From assembly GCA_030641505.1 (NCBI GenBank), contig DAOWHI010000255.1, positions 1-13,974 on the forward strand: a stretch of 13,974 bases of DNA. Direction: 5' to 3'. The first letter of the stretch is position 1. Each line of letters opens with the position of its first letter. The stretch is from Gemmatimonadota bacterium. GTDB taxonomy: Bacteria; Gemmatimonadota; Gemmatimonadetes; JACCXV01; JAHWKZ01. This document shows positions 1 through 8,287 of this stretch, piece by piece. The notes beneath the pieces are model-generated. The model did not search any database and was not told the origin of the DNA. It saw only the letters and a program-made list of their open reading frames with translations. A program made the translations under genes and the position numbers.

Positions 1-948
1 AGGCTGGCCGAGATGTGTCTCGGTGTGGCCCAAACAGCGAACGAGTTCGAGTGGACGATCGAGCTGAATCCGGCCGACGCCAAGCCCAACAAGCTGGCCA
101 GCTATCGAGCGCACGGTGCCAACCGACTCTCGATCGGAGCGCAGTCCTTTGACGTCGAACGGTTGACGTTTCTCGAACGCGGCCACTCAGGTGGAGAGTC
201 GCGGACTGCCGTTTTGGCGGCGGCTCAGGCGGGATTCGACAACGTCTCGATCGACCTCATGTTCAATCTTGCGGTAACCGGGCGACGAAGAGCGTGGGCG
301 ACCGATCTCGCTTCGGCGTTCGAGCTCCCGATAACCCATCTTTCGTTGTACGGGCTCACCGTCGATCCTGGGACGGCATTCGGTGTCCGCGACCGAGCTG
401 GAGCGCGACTCACGTTGAGCGGTCGCGCCTACGCCGCCGAATACCGGGCCGCCTGTCGGGCCGCCCGCCGGGCCGGTTTCGAACACTACGAGATCTCGTC
501 ATTCGCTCAGCCTGGCCGGCACGCCGCTCACAACTCCGCGTACTGGTCGGGTCGCCCGTACCTCGGCTTGGGCCCGTCGGCGCATTCGTTCGACGGCGAG
601 CGGCGCTGGGCCAACGATTCCTCGCTGACCGCTTGGGCCGAAGCGCTGGCGACCGGCGCCGACCCACGCGCGTTCGTCGAGCGGTTGGACCCGTCACAAC
701 GCGCGCTCGAGACCCTATACCTTGGGCTGCGGACGGCGGGTGGCGTCGAAGTCGACCACCCGCTGCTCCAGCCAGCTGGCGCCAGGCGCGTGGTCGAGGA
801 GCTGATGAGCGACGGGCTGTGTGACCGATTGCGGGATCGGGTGGCGTGCACCGAGCGCGGGTTCCTGGTGTACGACTCGATACTGGAACACCTAGTCGCG
901 GTCACTCGCCGCTCGGGACCGCCCCCGGTTGCCACCGCTCTGAATTGA
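1..948 (+). CDS. hemW: HemW-like radical SAM heme chaperone, 5' partial
   Basis: The reading frame is open from the first base to TGA at 946-948, giving 315 residues of a protein usually near 380 long. The missing N-terminus would carry the CxxxCxxC iron-sulfur motif of the radical SAM domain. What remains matches the HemW/HemN-like family: TIELNP near residue 20, NRLSIGAQSF at 41-50, HNSAYW from 177, YLGLGPSAHSF at 187-197 and a C-terminal HemN_C-type region. Family knowledge: HemW binds heme and is thought to pass it to apoproteins; it was long misnamed coproporphyrinogen oxidase. Oddity: the loop normally reading GLPGQ is NLAVTGR here (residues 89-95). It lies 25 bases upstream of hrcA on the same strand, a common pairing. 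The family call is firm; the heme-chaperone role is inferred from the family. Confidence 0.9.
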   Translation, partial: RLAEMCLGVAQTANEFEWTIELNPADAKPNKLASYRAHGANRLSIGAQSFDVERLTFLERGHSGGESRTAVLAAAQAGFDNVSIDLMFNLAVTGRRRAWATDLASAFELPITHLSLYGLTVDPGTAFGVRDRAGARLTLSGRAYAAEYRAACRAARRAGFEHYEISSFAQPGRHAAHNSAYWSGRPYLGLGPSAHSFDGERRWANDSSLTAWAEALATGADPRAFVERLDPSQRALETLYLGLRTAGGVEVDHPLLQPAGARRVVEELMSDGLCDRLRDRVACTERGFLVYDSILEHLVAVTRRSGPPPVATALN

Positions 949-973
949 TGTGGCTCTCAACGTCAGGTAGCTT

Positions 974-2026
974 TTGAGCGTCATGCACACGGACGAACAG
1001 GAACTGACACGCCGCGAACGGCGGGTTCTCGAAGCCGTCATCCACACCTTCGTGGATACAGCGGCCCCGGCTGCATCACGCGCGGTGGCGCGGGATTTCG
1101 ATCTCGGCGTGAGCCCGGCCACCGTTCGCAACACCATGAGCGACCTCGCACGCAAGGGGTATCTCACCCAAGCCCACCCCAGCGCTGGACGCACTCCAAC
1201 CGACAAAGCGTATCGCTACTACGTCGACACGTTGATGAAGATCCAAGAGCTGTCCGCCGACGAGGTAGCGCAGGTCCTGGCCACAGTTAGTGGCGAAACG
1301 AGTGCTGAGCAGGAGTTGCTCTCGCGTGCCGTTTTGGCGCTATCGGTATTGACCCACGAGCTCGGACTAGGCCTCGGCCCCCAGATCGGTGGTGGTGTAT
1401 TGGAGCGCATCAAGCTGGTCGGCCTCTCGAGCGAACGAATGCTGATCGTGCTCGCCATCGACTCGGGGCCGGTGAGAACGATCTACGTCGAGGCACCGCG
1501 ACCGGTGACCGACGAGGTGCTTTCGTCGCTGGCGCAGTTCCTCAACGAACGGTTGGCGGGGCGAGGGCTAAGAGAGATTCGCGAGACTTACCGCGATCGA
1601 TTGTCGGATGGACCGACGGAGCACGCTGATCTGCTGAACATCTTCCTTGAGCAGGCCGATACTGCGTTTGCCACCCACCCACCGGTTGACAGCGTAGTGC
1701 TCGGCCCGGCGTCGAGCTTGGCCGATCAGCCGGAGTTCGCAGACCGCGAAGGTCTGCGCACGCTGATCGAGCTGACGGAGCAGAAGGAGTTACTGGCCCG
1801 TGCGCTGGACGCGCGCAGCGCCGAAGGGATCGTCATCTCGATCGGTGGTGAGCACGCTCAAGAGCCCTTGCTCGACTTCAGCTTGATCACCACGCAGTAC
1901 GAGATGGCCGGGGTACGTGGAACGATCGGTGTCATGGGGCCGACCAGAATGCCATACGAGCGCGTCGTCGCGTTGGTCCAATACACCGCCGACCTCCTTT
2001 CGTCGCTCCCCGACCGGAGCGACTAG
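974..2026 (+). CDS. hrcA: Heat-inducible transcription repressor HrcA
   Basis: This 350-residue protein fits HrcA in length and layout. The N-terminal winged-helix DNA-binding part (about residues 8-85) holds RRERRVLEAVIHTFV, SPATVRNTMSDL and the HrcA hallmark HPSAGRTPTDKAYRYYVD. The rest is the GAF-like dimer/effector region. HrcA normally represses chaperone operons by binding the CIRCE inverted repeat, and GroEL modulates its activity. The TTG start at 974 is chosen because AGG at 965-967 lies 6 bases upstream; an in-frame ATG at 983 would shorten it by three residues. dnaJ follows after 15 bases, but grpE and dnaK do not lie between them. No CIRCE repeat is visible in the 25-base gap upstream, so hrcA is probably co-transcribed with hemW and its operator is elsewhere. 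Confidence 0.95.
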   Translation: MSVMHTDEQELTRRERRVLEAVIHTFVDTAAPAASRAVARDFDLGVSPATVRNTMSDLARKGYLTQAHPSAGRTPTDKAYRYYVDTLMKIQELSADEVAQVLATVSGETSAEQELLSRAVLALSVLTHELGLGLGPQIGGGVLERIKLVGLSSERMLIVLAIDSGPVRTIYVEAPRPVTDEVLSSLAQFLNERLAGRGLREIRETYRDRLSDGPTEHADLLNIFLEQADTAFATHPPVDSVVLGPASSLADQPEFADREGLRTLIELTEQKELLARALDARSAEGIVISIGGEHAQEPLLDFSLITTQYEMAGVRGTIGVMGPTRMPYERVVALVQYTADLLSSLPDRSD

Positions 2027-2041
2027 CCGACCACCCAACCA

Positions 2042-3181
2042 ATGACGAAACGTGACTACTACGAGGTATTGGGCGTCTCGATCGACGTATCGGACGAAGG
2101 GATCAAGCGGGCCTATCGCAAAGTCGCGATGGAGAATCATCCCGATCGCAACCCGAGCGATCCGGCGGCCGAGGAACGTTTCAAGGAAGCGTCTGAGGCG
2201 TATTCGGTCTTGCGCGATCGAGATCTCAGGGCCCGGTACGATCGGTTCGGGCATGCCGGCGTCGGTCAGGGCGCCGGAGCGGGCGGTTTTCAGGATTTTG
2301 ACTTGGCCGACGCGTTGCGCGCCTTTATGCGTGATTTTGGCGGTTTCGAAGATTTCTTCGGCGCGCCCCGGAGGCATCGTCGACGCCAGGGTCCGCTCAA
2401 GGGGAGCGACGTTCAGATGCGCATGCGCGTCACGCTCGAAGAAGTTGCTTCAGGCGTCGAGAAGACGATTCGCGTGAAGCTGTACCAACGATGCGAAACG
2501 TGCGACGGCAACGGGAGCGAAAGCGGCGAGCGCACCCCGTGCCCGACATGTGATGGGCAGGGAGAAGTCCGGCGCGCCCAGCGATCGATCTTCGGTCAGT
2601 TCGTGAGCATCGAGCCGTGTCCGGAATGTCATGGCGAGGGTCAGGTGGTCAGCGATCCGTGTCGCGATTGCGGTGGCGAGGGGCGCGTGCGTGAGGACCG
2701 CAGGATAAAGGTTCGCATTCCGGCGGGCGTGGAAACCGGTAACTACCTAACGCTGCGCGAGGAGGGAAACGCTGGTCCCCGGGGGGGACCGCTCGGCGAT
2801 CTCATCGTAGTGCTCGAGGTACGACCGCACGATCGGTTTCATCGCGATGGCGATGATGTGCGGATGGAATTCGCGATGTCGTTTCCGATGGCCGCGTTGG
2901 GAACCGAGGTCGAGGTGCCGACGTTGCGTGGTGCAGCGACGCTCGTAGTCCCACCGGGCACCCAAACCGGCGCCGTCCTCGAGTTGCCCGGCGAGGGGTT
3001 GCCGCGACTCAACAGCGACCGTCGTGGTGACCAGCTTGTGCGTATGGCGGTCTGGGTTCCGACCCGTCTTTCGGCCGCTGAGCGAGAGCAGCTCGAAGCG
3101 CTTTCCGAGTCAGAGAACTTCGCGCCGCCGGAAGGAGAAAAGGGTTTCTGGCGAAAGGTGAAGGAAACCTTCACGACGTGA
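2042..3181 (+). CDS. dnaJ: Chaperone protein DnaJ (type I Hsp40)
   Basis: The protein has 379 residues, the usual size for full-length DnaJ, with all parts in order. The J domain (about 4-70) carries HPD at 33-35, which stimulates DnaK ATPase. A short Gly/Phe linker (about 72-115) includes GAGAGGFQDF and GGFEDFFG. A cysteine-rich domain has four CxxCxGxG zinc motifs starting at C151, C167, C193 and C207. The C-terminal substrate-binding domain includes ALGTEVEVPTL and PPGTQTGAVLELPGEG. It works in the cytoplasm, delivering unfolded clients to DnaK. It starts 15 bases after the hrcA stop with no recognisable Shine-Dalgarno sequence, so it may rely on coupling to hrcA. Its stop overlaps the prmA start. 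Intact; no other identity is plausible. Confidence 0.97.
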   Translation: MTKRDYYEVLGVSIDVSDEGIKRAYRKVAMENHPDRNPSDPAAEERFKEASEAYSVLRDRDLRARYDRFGHAGVGQGAGAGGFQDFDLADALRAFMRDFGGFEDFFGAPRRHRRRQGPLKGSDVQMRMRVTLEEVASGVEKTIRVKLYQRCETCDGNGSESGERTPCPTCDGQGEVRRAQRSIFGQFVSIEPCPECHGEGQVVSDPCRDCGGEGRVREDRRIKVRIPAGVETGNYLTLREEGNAGPRGGPLGDLIVVLEVRPHDRFHRDGDDVRMEFAMSFPMAALGTEVEVPTLRGAATLVVPPGTQTGAVLELPGEGLPRLNSDRRGDQLVRMAVWVPTRLSAAEREQLEALSESENFAPPEGEKGFWRKVKETFTT

Positions 3182-4047
3182 GCTACGTCGAGCTCACGGT
3201 GGCTGCTCCGGTCGCCGCCGAGGAGACGGTCACGGCGGCGCTGGCGGCGTGCGAAACGCTCGGCGGTTGGGTCGAGAAGCCGGGTCTGTTCCGCGGCTAC
3301 TTCTCACCGCCCGCAGCTAACCTAACCGACCGGTTCCGAGCAGCTTGGTGTGATCTCGCCGGTGAGCCGTGTCCACATCCAATCGTTGTACGGAATCGCC
3401 TGGCTCAAGACTGGCTCATGGCTTCGCGTGCGGCGGCGAAGCCGATACCGATAACCCGCAGACTATGGGTCGCACCACCGGGAGTCGTGCCGGATGCTGC
3501 CTATTCGAAAGTGGTGTGGATCCAACCCGGGCTCGGGTTTGGTACCGGAAGCCACGCTACGACGCAGGCGCTCTTGCGATGGTTGGACCATGGATCACCG
3601 TTTCGTTCAGTCCTCGATGTCGGCACCGGAAGTGGCGTGCTGGCATTGGCGGCAGTGGCGTTGGGCGCCGGTCGCGTCGTCGGGCTTGACATCGATCCGG
3701 ATGCGATCGTTGGCGCGATCGACAACCGAGCTCGCAACGCGCAGGCGAGCGAGTTGATGCTGGTTCGCGGTTCGACGGCGAGCTTGCGGCCGGGTTACCG
3801 CTTCGAGTGCGTGCTCGCCAATCTCGACGGGCCGACACTGGCCAAAGAGCTACCGCACATCGTCGGCCTCTGCTCGGCGCGTGGTCGCGTCGGTGTGGCA
3901 GGCCTGATGCTGTCCGAGCGTGAACGGTTGATCGACGCGGCGAGGCAGCTCGGACTCGCGTTGCTCGATCAGCGCGAGGACCCCGACCCCACGTTCAAAG
4001 ATGTCTGGTGGAGCGGATGGTTCGCTGCGCCGGAGAACCCGGTTTGA
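3178..4047 (+). CDS. prmA: Ribosomal protein L11 methyltransferase PrmA
   Basis: This 289-residue class I SAM-dependent methyltransferase has the PrmA signature PGLGFGTGSHATT at 117-129, the SAM-binding loop DVGTGSG from D147, an acidic strand end GLDID, and VLANLDGP around N215 at the catalytic motif. Family knowledge: PrmA trimethylates lysines and the N-terminus of ribosomal protein L11 in the cytoplasm. The GTG start at 3178 overlaps the dnaJ stop by 4 bases (GTGA), and AAGGAAA at 3161-3167 may help initiation. dnaJ-prmA is a frequent neighbour pair. The usual next gene in many genomes, rsmE, is absent; nnr follows instead. The motif-IV segment (NLDGP) departs slightly from the more usual NILAxPL, but the rest of the protein supports PrmA. 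Confidence 0.93.
   Translation: MSYVELTVAAPVAAEETVTAALAACETLGGWVEKPGLFRGYFSPPAANLTDRFRAAWCDLAGEPCPHPIVVRNRLAQDWLMASRAAAKPIPITRRLWVAPPGVVPDAAYSKVVWIQPGLGFGTGSHATTQALLRWLDHGSPFRSVLDVGTGSGVLALAAVALGAGRVVGLDIDPDAIVGAIDNRARNAQASELMLVRGSTASLRPGYRFECVLANLDGPTLAKELPHIVGLCSARGRVGVAGLMLSERERLIDAARQLGLALLDQREDPDPTFKDVWWSGWFAAPENPV
4032..4037 (+). promoter_or_regulatory. Shine-Dalgarno GGAGAA fixing the nnr start
   Basis: GGAGAA lies inside the 3' end of prmA, 6 bases before TTG at 4044. This supports TTG 4044 as the nnr start over the in-frame ATGs at 4008 (before this site) and 4077 (which would cut into the conserved N-terminal helix). Confidence 0.7.
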
Positions 4048-5663
4048 CGCGACCCTGGTGTCTCTCACCCGCAGCTATGGCGGCGGTCGACGCGGCGGCA
4101 ATCGATGCCGGACTGCCCGGAGTGGCCCTCATGGAAACCGCGGGACGGGCGGTGACTGCGGCGATCATCGGTCGATGGGGAGACGCCGGGCGGGCACGGA
4201 TTCTGGTAGGTAAGGGGAACAACGGCGGCGACGGTCTCGTCGTGGCGCGCACACTGGCTGCCGGCGGTTGGGAGGTCGAGCTCGTGCTGTTTTGCGATCC
4301 GGCCGAGCTGATCGGTGACGCCGGCGCACAGTGGGCGTTGGTCGAGCCGATGGGCTTGGTTGTCGAGCGGATCGAAAACGAATCGCAAGCTGCCGCGCTC
4401 GGCCAACCGTGCGACCTCACGTGTGCCGTCGATGCGCTATTGGGCACCGGTCTCCGGGGCGAGGTCCGGGAACCGATGCGGACCGCGATCCGTGCGTTGA
4501 ACGAGGGCCCGCTGCCGGTCGTCGCTGTTGATGCGCCATCCGGTCTCGACGGTTTGACCGGCCGCCCGCTTGGCATCGCGGTTCGTGCCGCGATGACCGT
4601 CACCTTTGGTTTTCCCAAGCCGGGACTCTTTCTCGGCACTGGTCCGGCGCACACCGGTCACCTGATCGTGGCCCCCTTGGGGTATCCGCCGAACGCGCTT
4701 GATGCCGCCGGACCCGCGCCGCTGGAGTGGAGCAGGCTCGAACAAGCCCGCGCCGCGTTGCCGCCGCTCGCCATCGACGCACACAAGGGATCCGCCGGAC
4801 GACTGCTGCTGGTCGCCGGATCTGAAGCATACCGTGGCGCAGCGGTGCTCGCGGCGACCGCCGCACTCCGATCCGGCGTCGGCCTGTGCATGGTGGTTAC
4901 GCCGGCATCGATCGCCGAGTTCATCGTCGGCGCCGTGCCAGAAGTGATCGTCGAATCCTTACCCGTCACCGACTCGGGTGAGTTGTCGCCCACGGCCGCC
5001 GAGCGGGTCGCTCGGTTTGGAGAGCGTGTTGACGCGATCGCGATCGGGCCCGGACTGGGCGGTGGTGCGGGAGTGCGGCAGGTGGTCGAGGCTGCGGTTG
5101 CCACCGACCGACCTCTAGTGTTGGATGCCGACGGTCTGAATTCTCTCGCTGATGTGCCGGAGACGATCCGGCGCGACCCGCCGACCGTTATCACGCCACA
5201 CCCCGGCGAGCTAGCGCGATGGCTGAATGAGAAGGCGGGAACGATCGACGCTGACCGGATCGAAGCCGCGCCACGCGCGGCCGACCGGTGGGGGGTTCAC
5301 GTCGTGTTGAAGGGTGCGCCAACGGTCATCGCCGATCCGGATCGTCGCACGGCGCTCAACCTGACCGGCAACCCGGGTTTGGCGACCGGTGGCAGCGGCG
5401 ACGTGTTGACCGGCTTGGTGGGCGCTCTGCTGGCCCAAGGCGTGGCGCCGCCTTTGGCCGCTCGGGCGGCGCCGCTGCTTCACGGGCTGGCCGCCGACTG
5501 GGCCGCGCACGACCTCGGCGAGCGCGGGCTCGTACCCAGCGACCTCTTTCGCTATTTGCCGCTGACGATCCGCGAGCTCGGGGCGGGGCGTGGTCCAGCG
5601 TTGCTCGAACGGATCGATCATCGTTACAAGACGTTGTTGACGGTTGGCGACACCGGCGCGTGA
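4044..5663 (+). CDS. nnr: Bifunctional NAD(P)HX epimerase / ADP-dependent NAD(P)HX dehydratase
   Basis: The 539-residue protein is a two-domain fusion that repairs damaged (hydrated) NADH and NADPH. The N-terminal YjeF_N epimerase domain (about 1-220) has GKGNNGGDG at 56-64, DALLGTGLRGE, VDAPSGLDGLTG and TFGFPKPGLF. The C-terminal ribokinase-like dehydratase domain (about 235-520) has HKGSAGRLLLVAGS from H247, AIGPGLGGG, LVLDADGLN, ITPHPGE from I383 and the GGSGD nucleotide/catalytic motif at 449-453. The epimerase interconverts the R and S hydrates, and the dehydratase restores S-NAD(P)HX using ADP. The TTG start overlaps the prmA stop as TTGA and has a good Shine-Dalgarno. The gene ends in a GTGA overlap with the next one. 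Both domains look intact. Confidence 0.95.
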   Translation: MTRPWCLSPAAMAAVDAAAIDAGLPGVALMETAGRAVTAAIIGRWGDAGRARILVGKGNNGGDGLVVARTLAAGGWEVELVLFCDPAELIGDAGAQWALVEPMGLVVERIENESQAAALGQPCDLTCAVDALLGTGLRGEVREPMRTAIRALNEGPLPVVAVDAPSGLDGLTGRPLGIAVRAAMTVTFGFPKPGLFLGTGPAHTGHLIVAPLGYPPNALDAAGPAPLEWSRLEQARAALPPLAIDAHKGSAGRLLLVAGSEAYRGAAVLAATAALRSGVGLCMVVTPASIAEFIVGAVPEVIVESLPVTDSGELSPTAAERVARFGERVDAIAIGPGLGGGAGVRQVVEAAVATDRPLVLDADGLNSLADVPETIRRDPPTVITPHPGELARWLNEKAGTIDADRIEAAPRAADRWGVHVVLKGAPTVIADPDRRTALNLTGNPGLATGGSGDVLTGLVGALLAQGVAPPLAARAAPLLHGLAADWAAHDLGERGLVPSDLFRYLPLTIRELGAGRGPALLERIDHRYKTLLTVGDTGA

Positions 5664-7270
5664 TCCCCGGCGCCGCAACCGTAGTCGCCTCCATTGTGAC
5701 CGTTTGGGTGCTCATCGGGGCCAGCTCAGCGATCGGTCAGCGAGTCAACCGATTCGACCCCGAAGATTGGGTCACCCTCCGCGATTTTCGCTTCGTGACA
5801 TCGGTGGCGGTGTCGAACGAGATCGCCTACTTCGGGACGACCGCCGGAGTCGAGCGGCTCGACACGCTCCGCGACCAGTGGCTCGCGCCGATCACCTCGG
5901 CCGATGGTTTGCCCAACGAACGGGTGACCGCGGTGGTCGTCGATCCAACCGGCGGCGATTTGTGGATCGGCACTGCGCGAGGCGTGTCCCGCTACGCCGA
6001 GTTCATCGGCGAGGTGGAGCGTGTCTTTGGACCGCCGCCGACCTTCGTCGAGGAACTCAGGATCGATCCCGATGCGGGAACCGTGTTCGCTAGAGTTGGA
6101 GGGGGCTGGTGGAGCGCGCGCGTCGGTTCGCCCGCAATGGAACGGAGCCCGCCGCCGCCGGGTGACGCGCGCGGCTCGATCGATGTCGATGTTATCGACC
6201 CCTTCGATCTGCCGTGGACCGATCCGCTGTATGTCGACAGCGAGATCGACCGCAGCCAGAGCGTTCGCTTGACCCAACTCGATCGAGATTTGCGCGGCGA
6301 CTTCTACGTCGGGACGTGGGGTGACAATGGCCGCCTTTGGGGTCGCGCGCGGTTGGAATGGGAGCCGCTCCTGTTTGGGTTGGGTGGTCGCGGTGGGGGG
6401 CCCATTGTGGAGACGACCAACGGGATGTGGTTCGTGCCGATCGGTCGTCCACGCGCGAGAACGGAACCGGCACCGGTGGCGATCGCTTTTGCCCATCGTG
6501 ACGGACGCTGGTCGTACGCGGTGCCACGATCCGAGCCCGGATTGCCGACCGCGCTTGCGACCAGTGCCTCGGCCAGTGGTGACACGTTGTACCTGGGATC
6601 GGACTACGGTTTGACCCGCTACGCGGAGGGCGAGTGGACCACTCGCGGGTGGAACACCGATCCACCGAGTGATGCGGTCACGGCCCTGCACGTCGATGGC
6701 CCCCGATTGTGGGTTGGGACGTCGCGTGGCTTGACACTCTGGGATCGCGATACCGACCACCCGACGGCACACTTCTTGACCGGTCGATCGATCACCGCGC
6801 TGGCGGTTTCGGCTGATGCTGTATTCGTAGGCACGAGCCTCGGCTTGTACGTCGGCCCGCGTGATGCGACGGCCGGAGCGGGTTTCGCGCCCGATTCGTT
6901 TGTGCGGACCGAAAGCCGCGGAAGTCGGATCCGAGCCCTCGCGGTTCGCGACACCTTGCTCGTTGTTGCGACCGGGGTCGGGCTCGGGGTCTTCAACCGC
7001 TCGAGCGGCGAGTGGCGCTTCGTGGCCGCGGTCGAAGGGCGGCTTGAAGCGCCGCCACTGGCGGTGGCGATCGACGACCGACAGGTGTGGGTCGGCACCG
7101 ATCGTGGGCTCGTTCGGTGGCGGCTGACGACCGACGAATGGGACGTCTATCGTCCCAGCGACGGGTTGGCCGGATTGCCGGTGCAGCACTTATTGGCCGC
7201 CGAGGACGCGGTTTGGGTCTCGACCCCCGACGGAGTCAGCCGTTTCGGTTGGCGCCAGGCGCGGCGTTAG
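5660..7270 (+). CDS. Secreted beta-propeller (two-component-regulator-propeller-like) protein, function unknown
   Basis: The 536-residue protein begins with a hydrophobic segment (about residues 5-25) ending ASSAIGQ, a likely signal peptide or N-terminal anchor with no lipobox cysteine. The rest is about ten degenerate repeats, each with a strand core like LWIGT-x-x-G followed by a short acidic or aromatic turn: LWIGTARGVSRY (about 100), LYLGSDYGLTRY (about 308), LWVGTSRGLTLW (about 350), VFVGTSLGLYVG (about 387), VWVGTDRGLVRW (about 477), VWVSTPDGVSRF (about 517). These resemble 'reg_prop' blades found in periplasmic sensor parts of hybrid histidine kinases. No kinase, transmembrane exit helix or catalytic motif follows, so it appears to stand alone outside the cytoplasm. 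The GTG start overlaps the nnr stop (GTGA); thiL starts 9 bases after its end. Which partner or ligand it binds is not visible. Confidence 0.8.
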   Translation: MIPGAATVVASIVTVWVLIGASSAIGQRVNRFDPEDWVTLRDFRFVTSVAVSNEIAYFGTTAGVERLDTLRDQWLAPITSADGLPNERVTAVVVDPTGGDLWIGTARGVSRYAEFIGEVERVFGPPPTFVEELRIDPDAGTVFARVGGGWWSARVGSPAMERSPPPPGDARGSIDVDVIDPFDLPWTDPLYVDSEIDRSQSVRLTQLDRDLRGDFYVGTWGDNGRLWGRARLEWEPLLFGLGGRGGGPIVETTNGMWFVPIGRPRARTEPAPVAIAFAHRDGRWSYAVPRSEPGLPTALATSASASGDTLYLGSDYGLTRYAEGEWTTRGWNTDPPSDAVTALHVDGPRLWVGTSRGLTLWDRDTDHPTAHFLTGRSITALAVSADAVFVGTSLGLYVGPRDATAGAGFAPDSFVRTESRGSRIRALAVRDTLLVVATGVGLGVFNRSSGEWRFVAAVEGRLEAPPLAVAIDDRQVWVGTDRGLVRWRLTTDEWDVYRPSDGLAGLPVQHLLAAEDAVWVSTPDGVSRFGWRQARR

Positions 7271-7279
7271 AACGAGTCG

Positions 7280-8275
7280 ATGGAGCCCGGCGAGTTCGAT
7301 TGGATCCGGCGCATCGTGAGCTGCCTGGGGTCGGGTGGCTCGGAGATCGGCGACGATGCGGCGGTGCTGACCGGTCCGGATGGCGAAACGTGGGTGTGGA
7401 CAATCGACACGCTGGTCGAGAACGTGCACTTCCGATTCGATTGGTTGGAGCCCGAAGCGGTCGGCCACCGCGGACTGATCGCCAGCCTCAGCGATCTGGC
7501 GGCGATGGGCGCCGAGCCGATTGCGGCGCTGACCGCGCTAGCCGCGCCAGCCGATGCATTGGCTGCTCGGGTTGAGCGACTCTACGCCGGATTGGCCGCG
7601 ACCGCCCAACACGCCGGCTGCCCGGTGGTCGGTGGCGACTTGTCGCGGGCCGGCGAGGTTCAGCTCACCGTCACCGCGCTCGGTCGCTGCCCGGGCCAGG
7701 TGCTGACCCGGGATGGGGCTCAACCGGGTGATGAGGTGTGGGTCACTGGCGCGCTCGGTGGACCGGCTGCTGCGCTGGCGTTGCTGCTGCGCGAAGGACC
7801 TACGCCCGAGGTGCTTGCTCATCCGGCGTACGATCGGTTGGCTCACCCGTCGGCCCGAGTCCCCGAAGCTCAATGGCTCGTGGATCGTGCTCGATTGGGC
7901 GCCGCCATCGACATCTCGGATGGATTGTCGGGTGATGCCGGGCACGTGGCGCGCGCCAGCGGCGTGGGGATAATGATCGAGACCGAGAGGGTACCACACG
8001 ATGCCGGTGCGAGGGATGTCGGTCGCCAACTGGACGCCGATCCGATCGAGTGGGTGCTCCACGGCGGCGAGGAGTTCGAGCTTCTGCTGACCGCTCGCGC
8101 GGGATCGATCGGCCCTCTCGTTAACGAGTTCGAAGCGACGTTCGGCGTTTCGCTGACCGAAATCGGAACGGCGATCGAAGGCGCTGGCGTGAGGTGCATC
8201 GAAAATGAGGTCGTCAGGCCGCTCGAACCCGAATCCTGGGACCACTTCGGTACGCCGTCCGATCTCGGCTCGTAG
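7280..8275 (+). CDS. thiL: Thiamine-monophosphate kinase ThiL
   Basis: This 331-residue protein matches ThiL, which phosphorylates thiamine monophosphate with ATP to give thiamine diphosphate, the active cofactor. Visible motifs are GDDAAV from G24 (metal/ATP binding), DTLVENVHF, SLSDLAAMGAEP, GGDLS from G118, VTGALGG, DISDGL from D211 and HGGEEFELL near 261. The order and length fit the AIR-synthase (PurM)-like kinase family. The ATG at 7280 is 9 bases after the propeller gene, with only a weak GAG upstream, so it is probably translated from the same transcript. No other thiamine gene is in the window. It is the last gene before the 90-base gap that separates it from eno, so the upstream transcript may end near here, although no clear terminator is seen. 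Confidence 0.94.
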   Translation: MEPGEFDWIRRIVSCLGSGGSEIGDDAAVLTGPDGETWVWTIDTLVENVHFRFDWLEPEAVGHRGLIASLSDLAAMGAEPIAALTALAAPADALAARVERLYAGLAATAQHAGCPVVGGDLSRAGEVQLTVTALGRCPGQVLTRDGAQPGDEVWVTGALGGPAAALALLLREGPTPEVLAHPAYDRLAHPSARVPEAQWLVDRARLGAAIDISDGLSGDAGHVARASGVGIMIETERVPHDAGARDVGRQLDADPIEWVLHGGEEFELLLTARAGSIGPLVNEFEATFGVSLTEIGTAIEGAGVRCIENEVVRPLEPESWDHFGTPSDLGS

Positions 8276-8287
8276 CTGGCCAAGCGG

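Noticed and set aside
945..973. Possible promoter TTGATG / TAGCTT before hrcA
   Set aside because: The -10 matches only 3 of 6 and transcription would start after the TTG start codon. Co-transcription with hemW is simpler.
1282..1308. GAGTGCTGA inside hrcA, similar to the right half of a CIRCE element
   Set aside because: The sequence 9 bases to its left (CACAGTTAG) does not match the left half TTAGCACTC, and it is within coding sequence.
5726..7189. A 487-codon open frame on the minus strand opposite the propeller gene
   Set aside because: It mirrors the plus-strand frame in GC-rich DNA, has low-complexity Arg/Pro/Gly composition and no family motif. The plus-strand gene has a signal peptide, repeats and operon overlaps.
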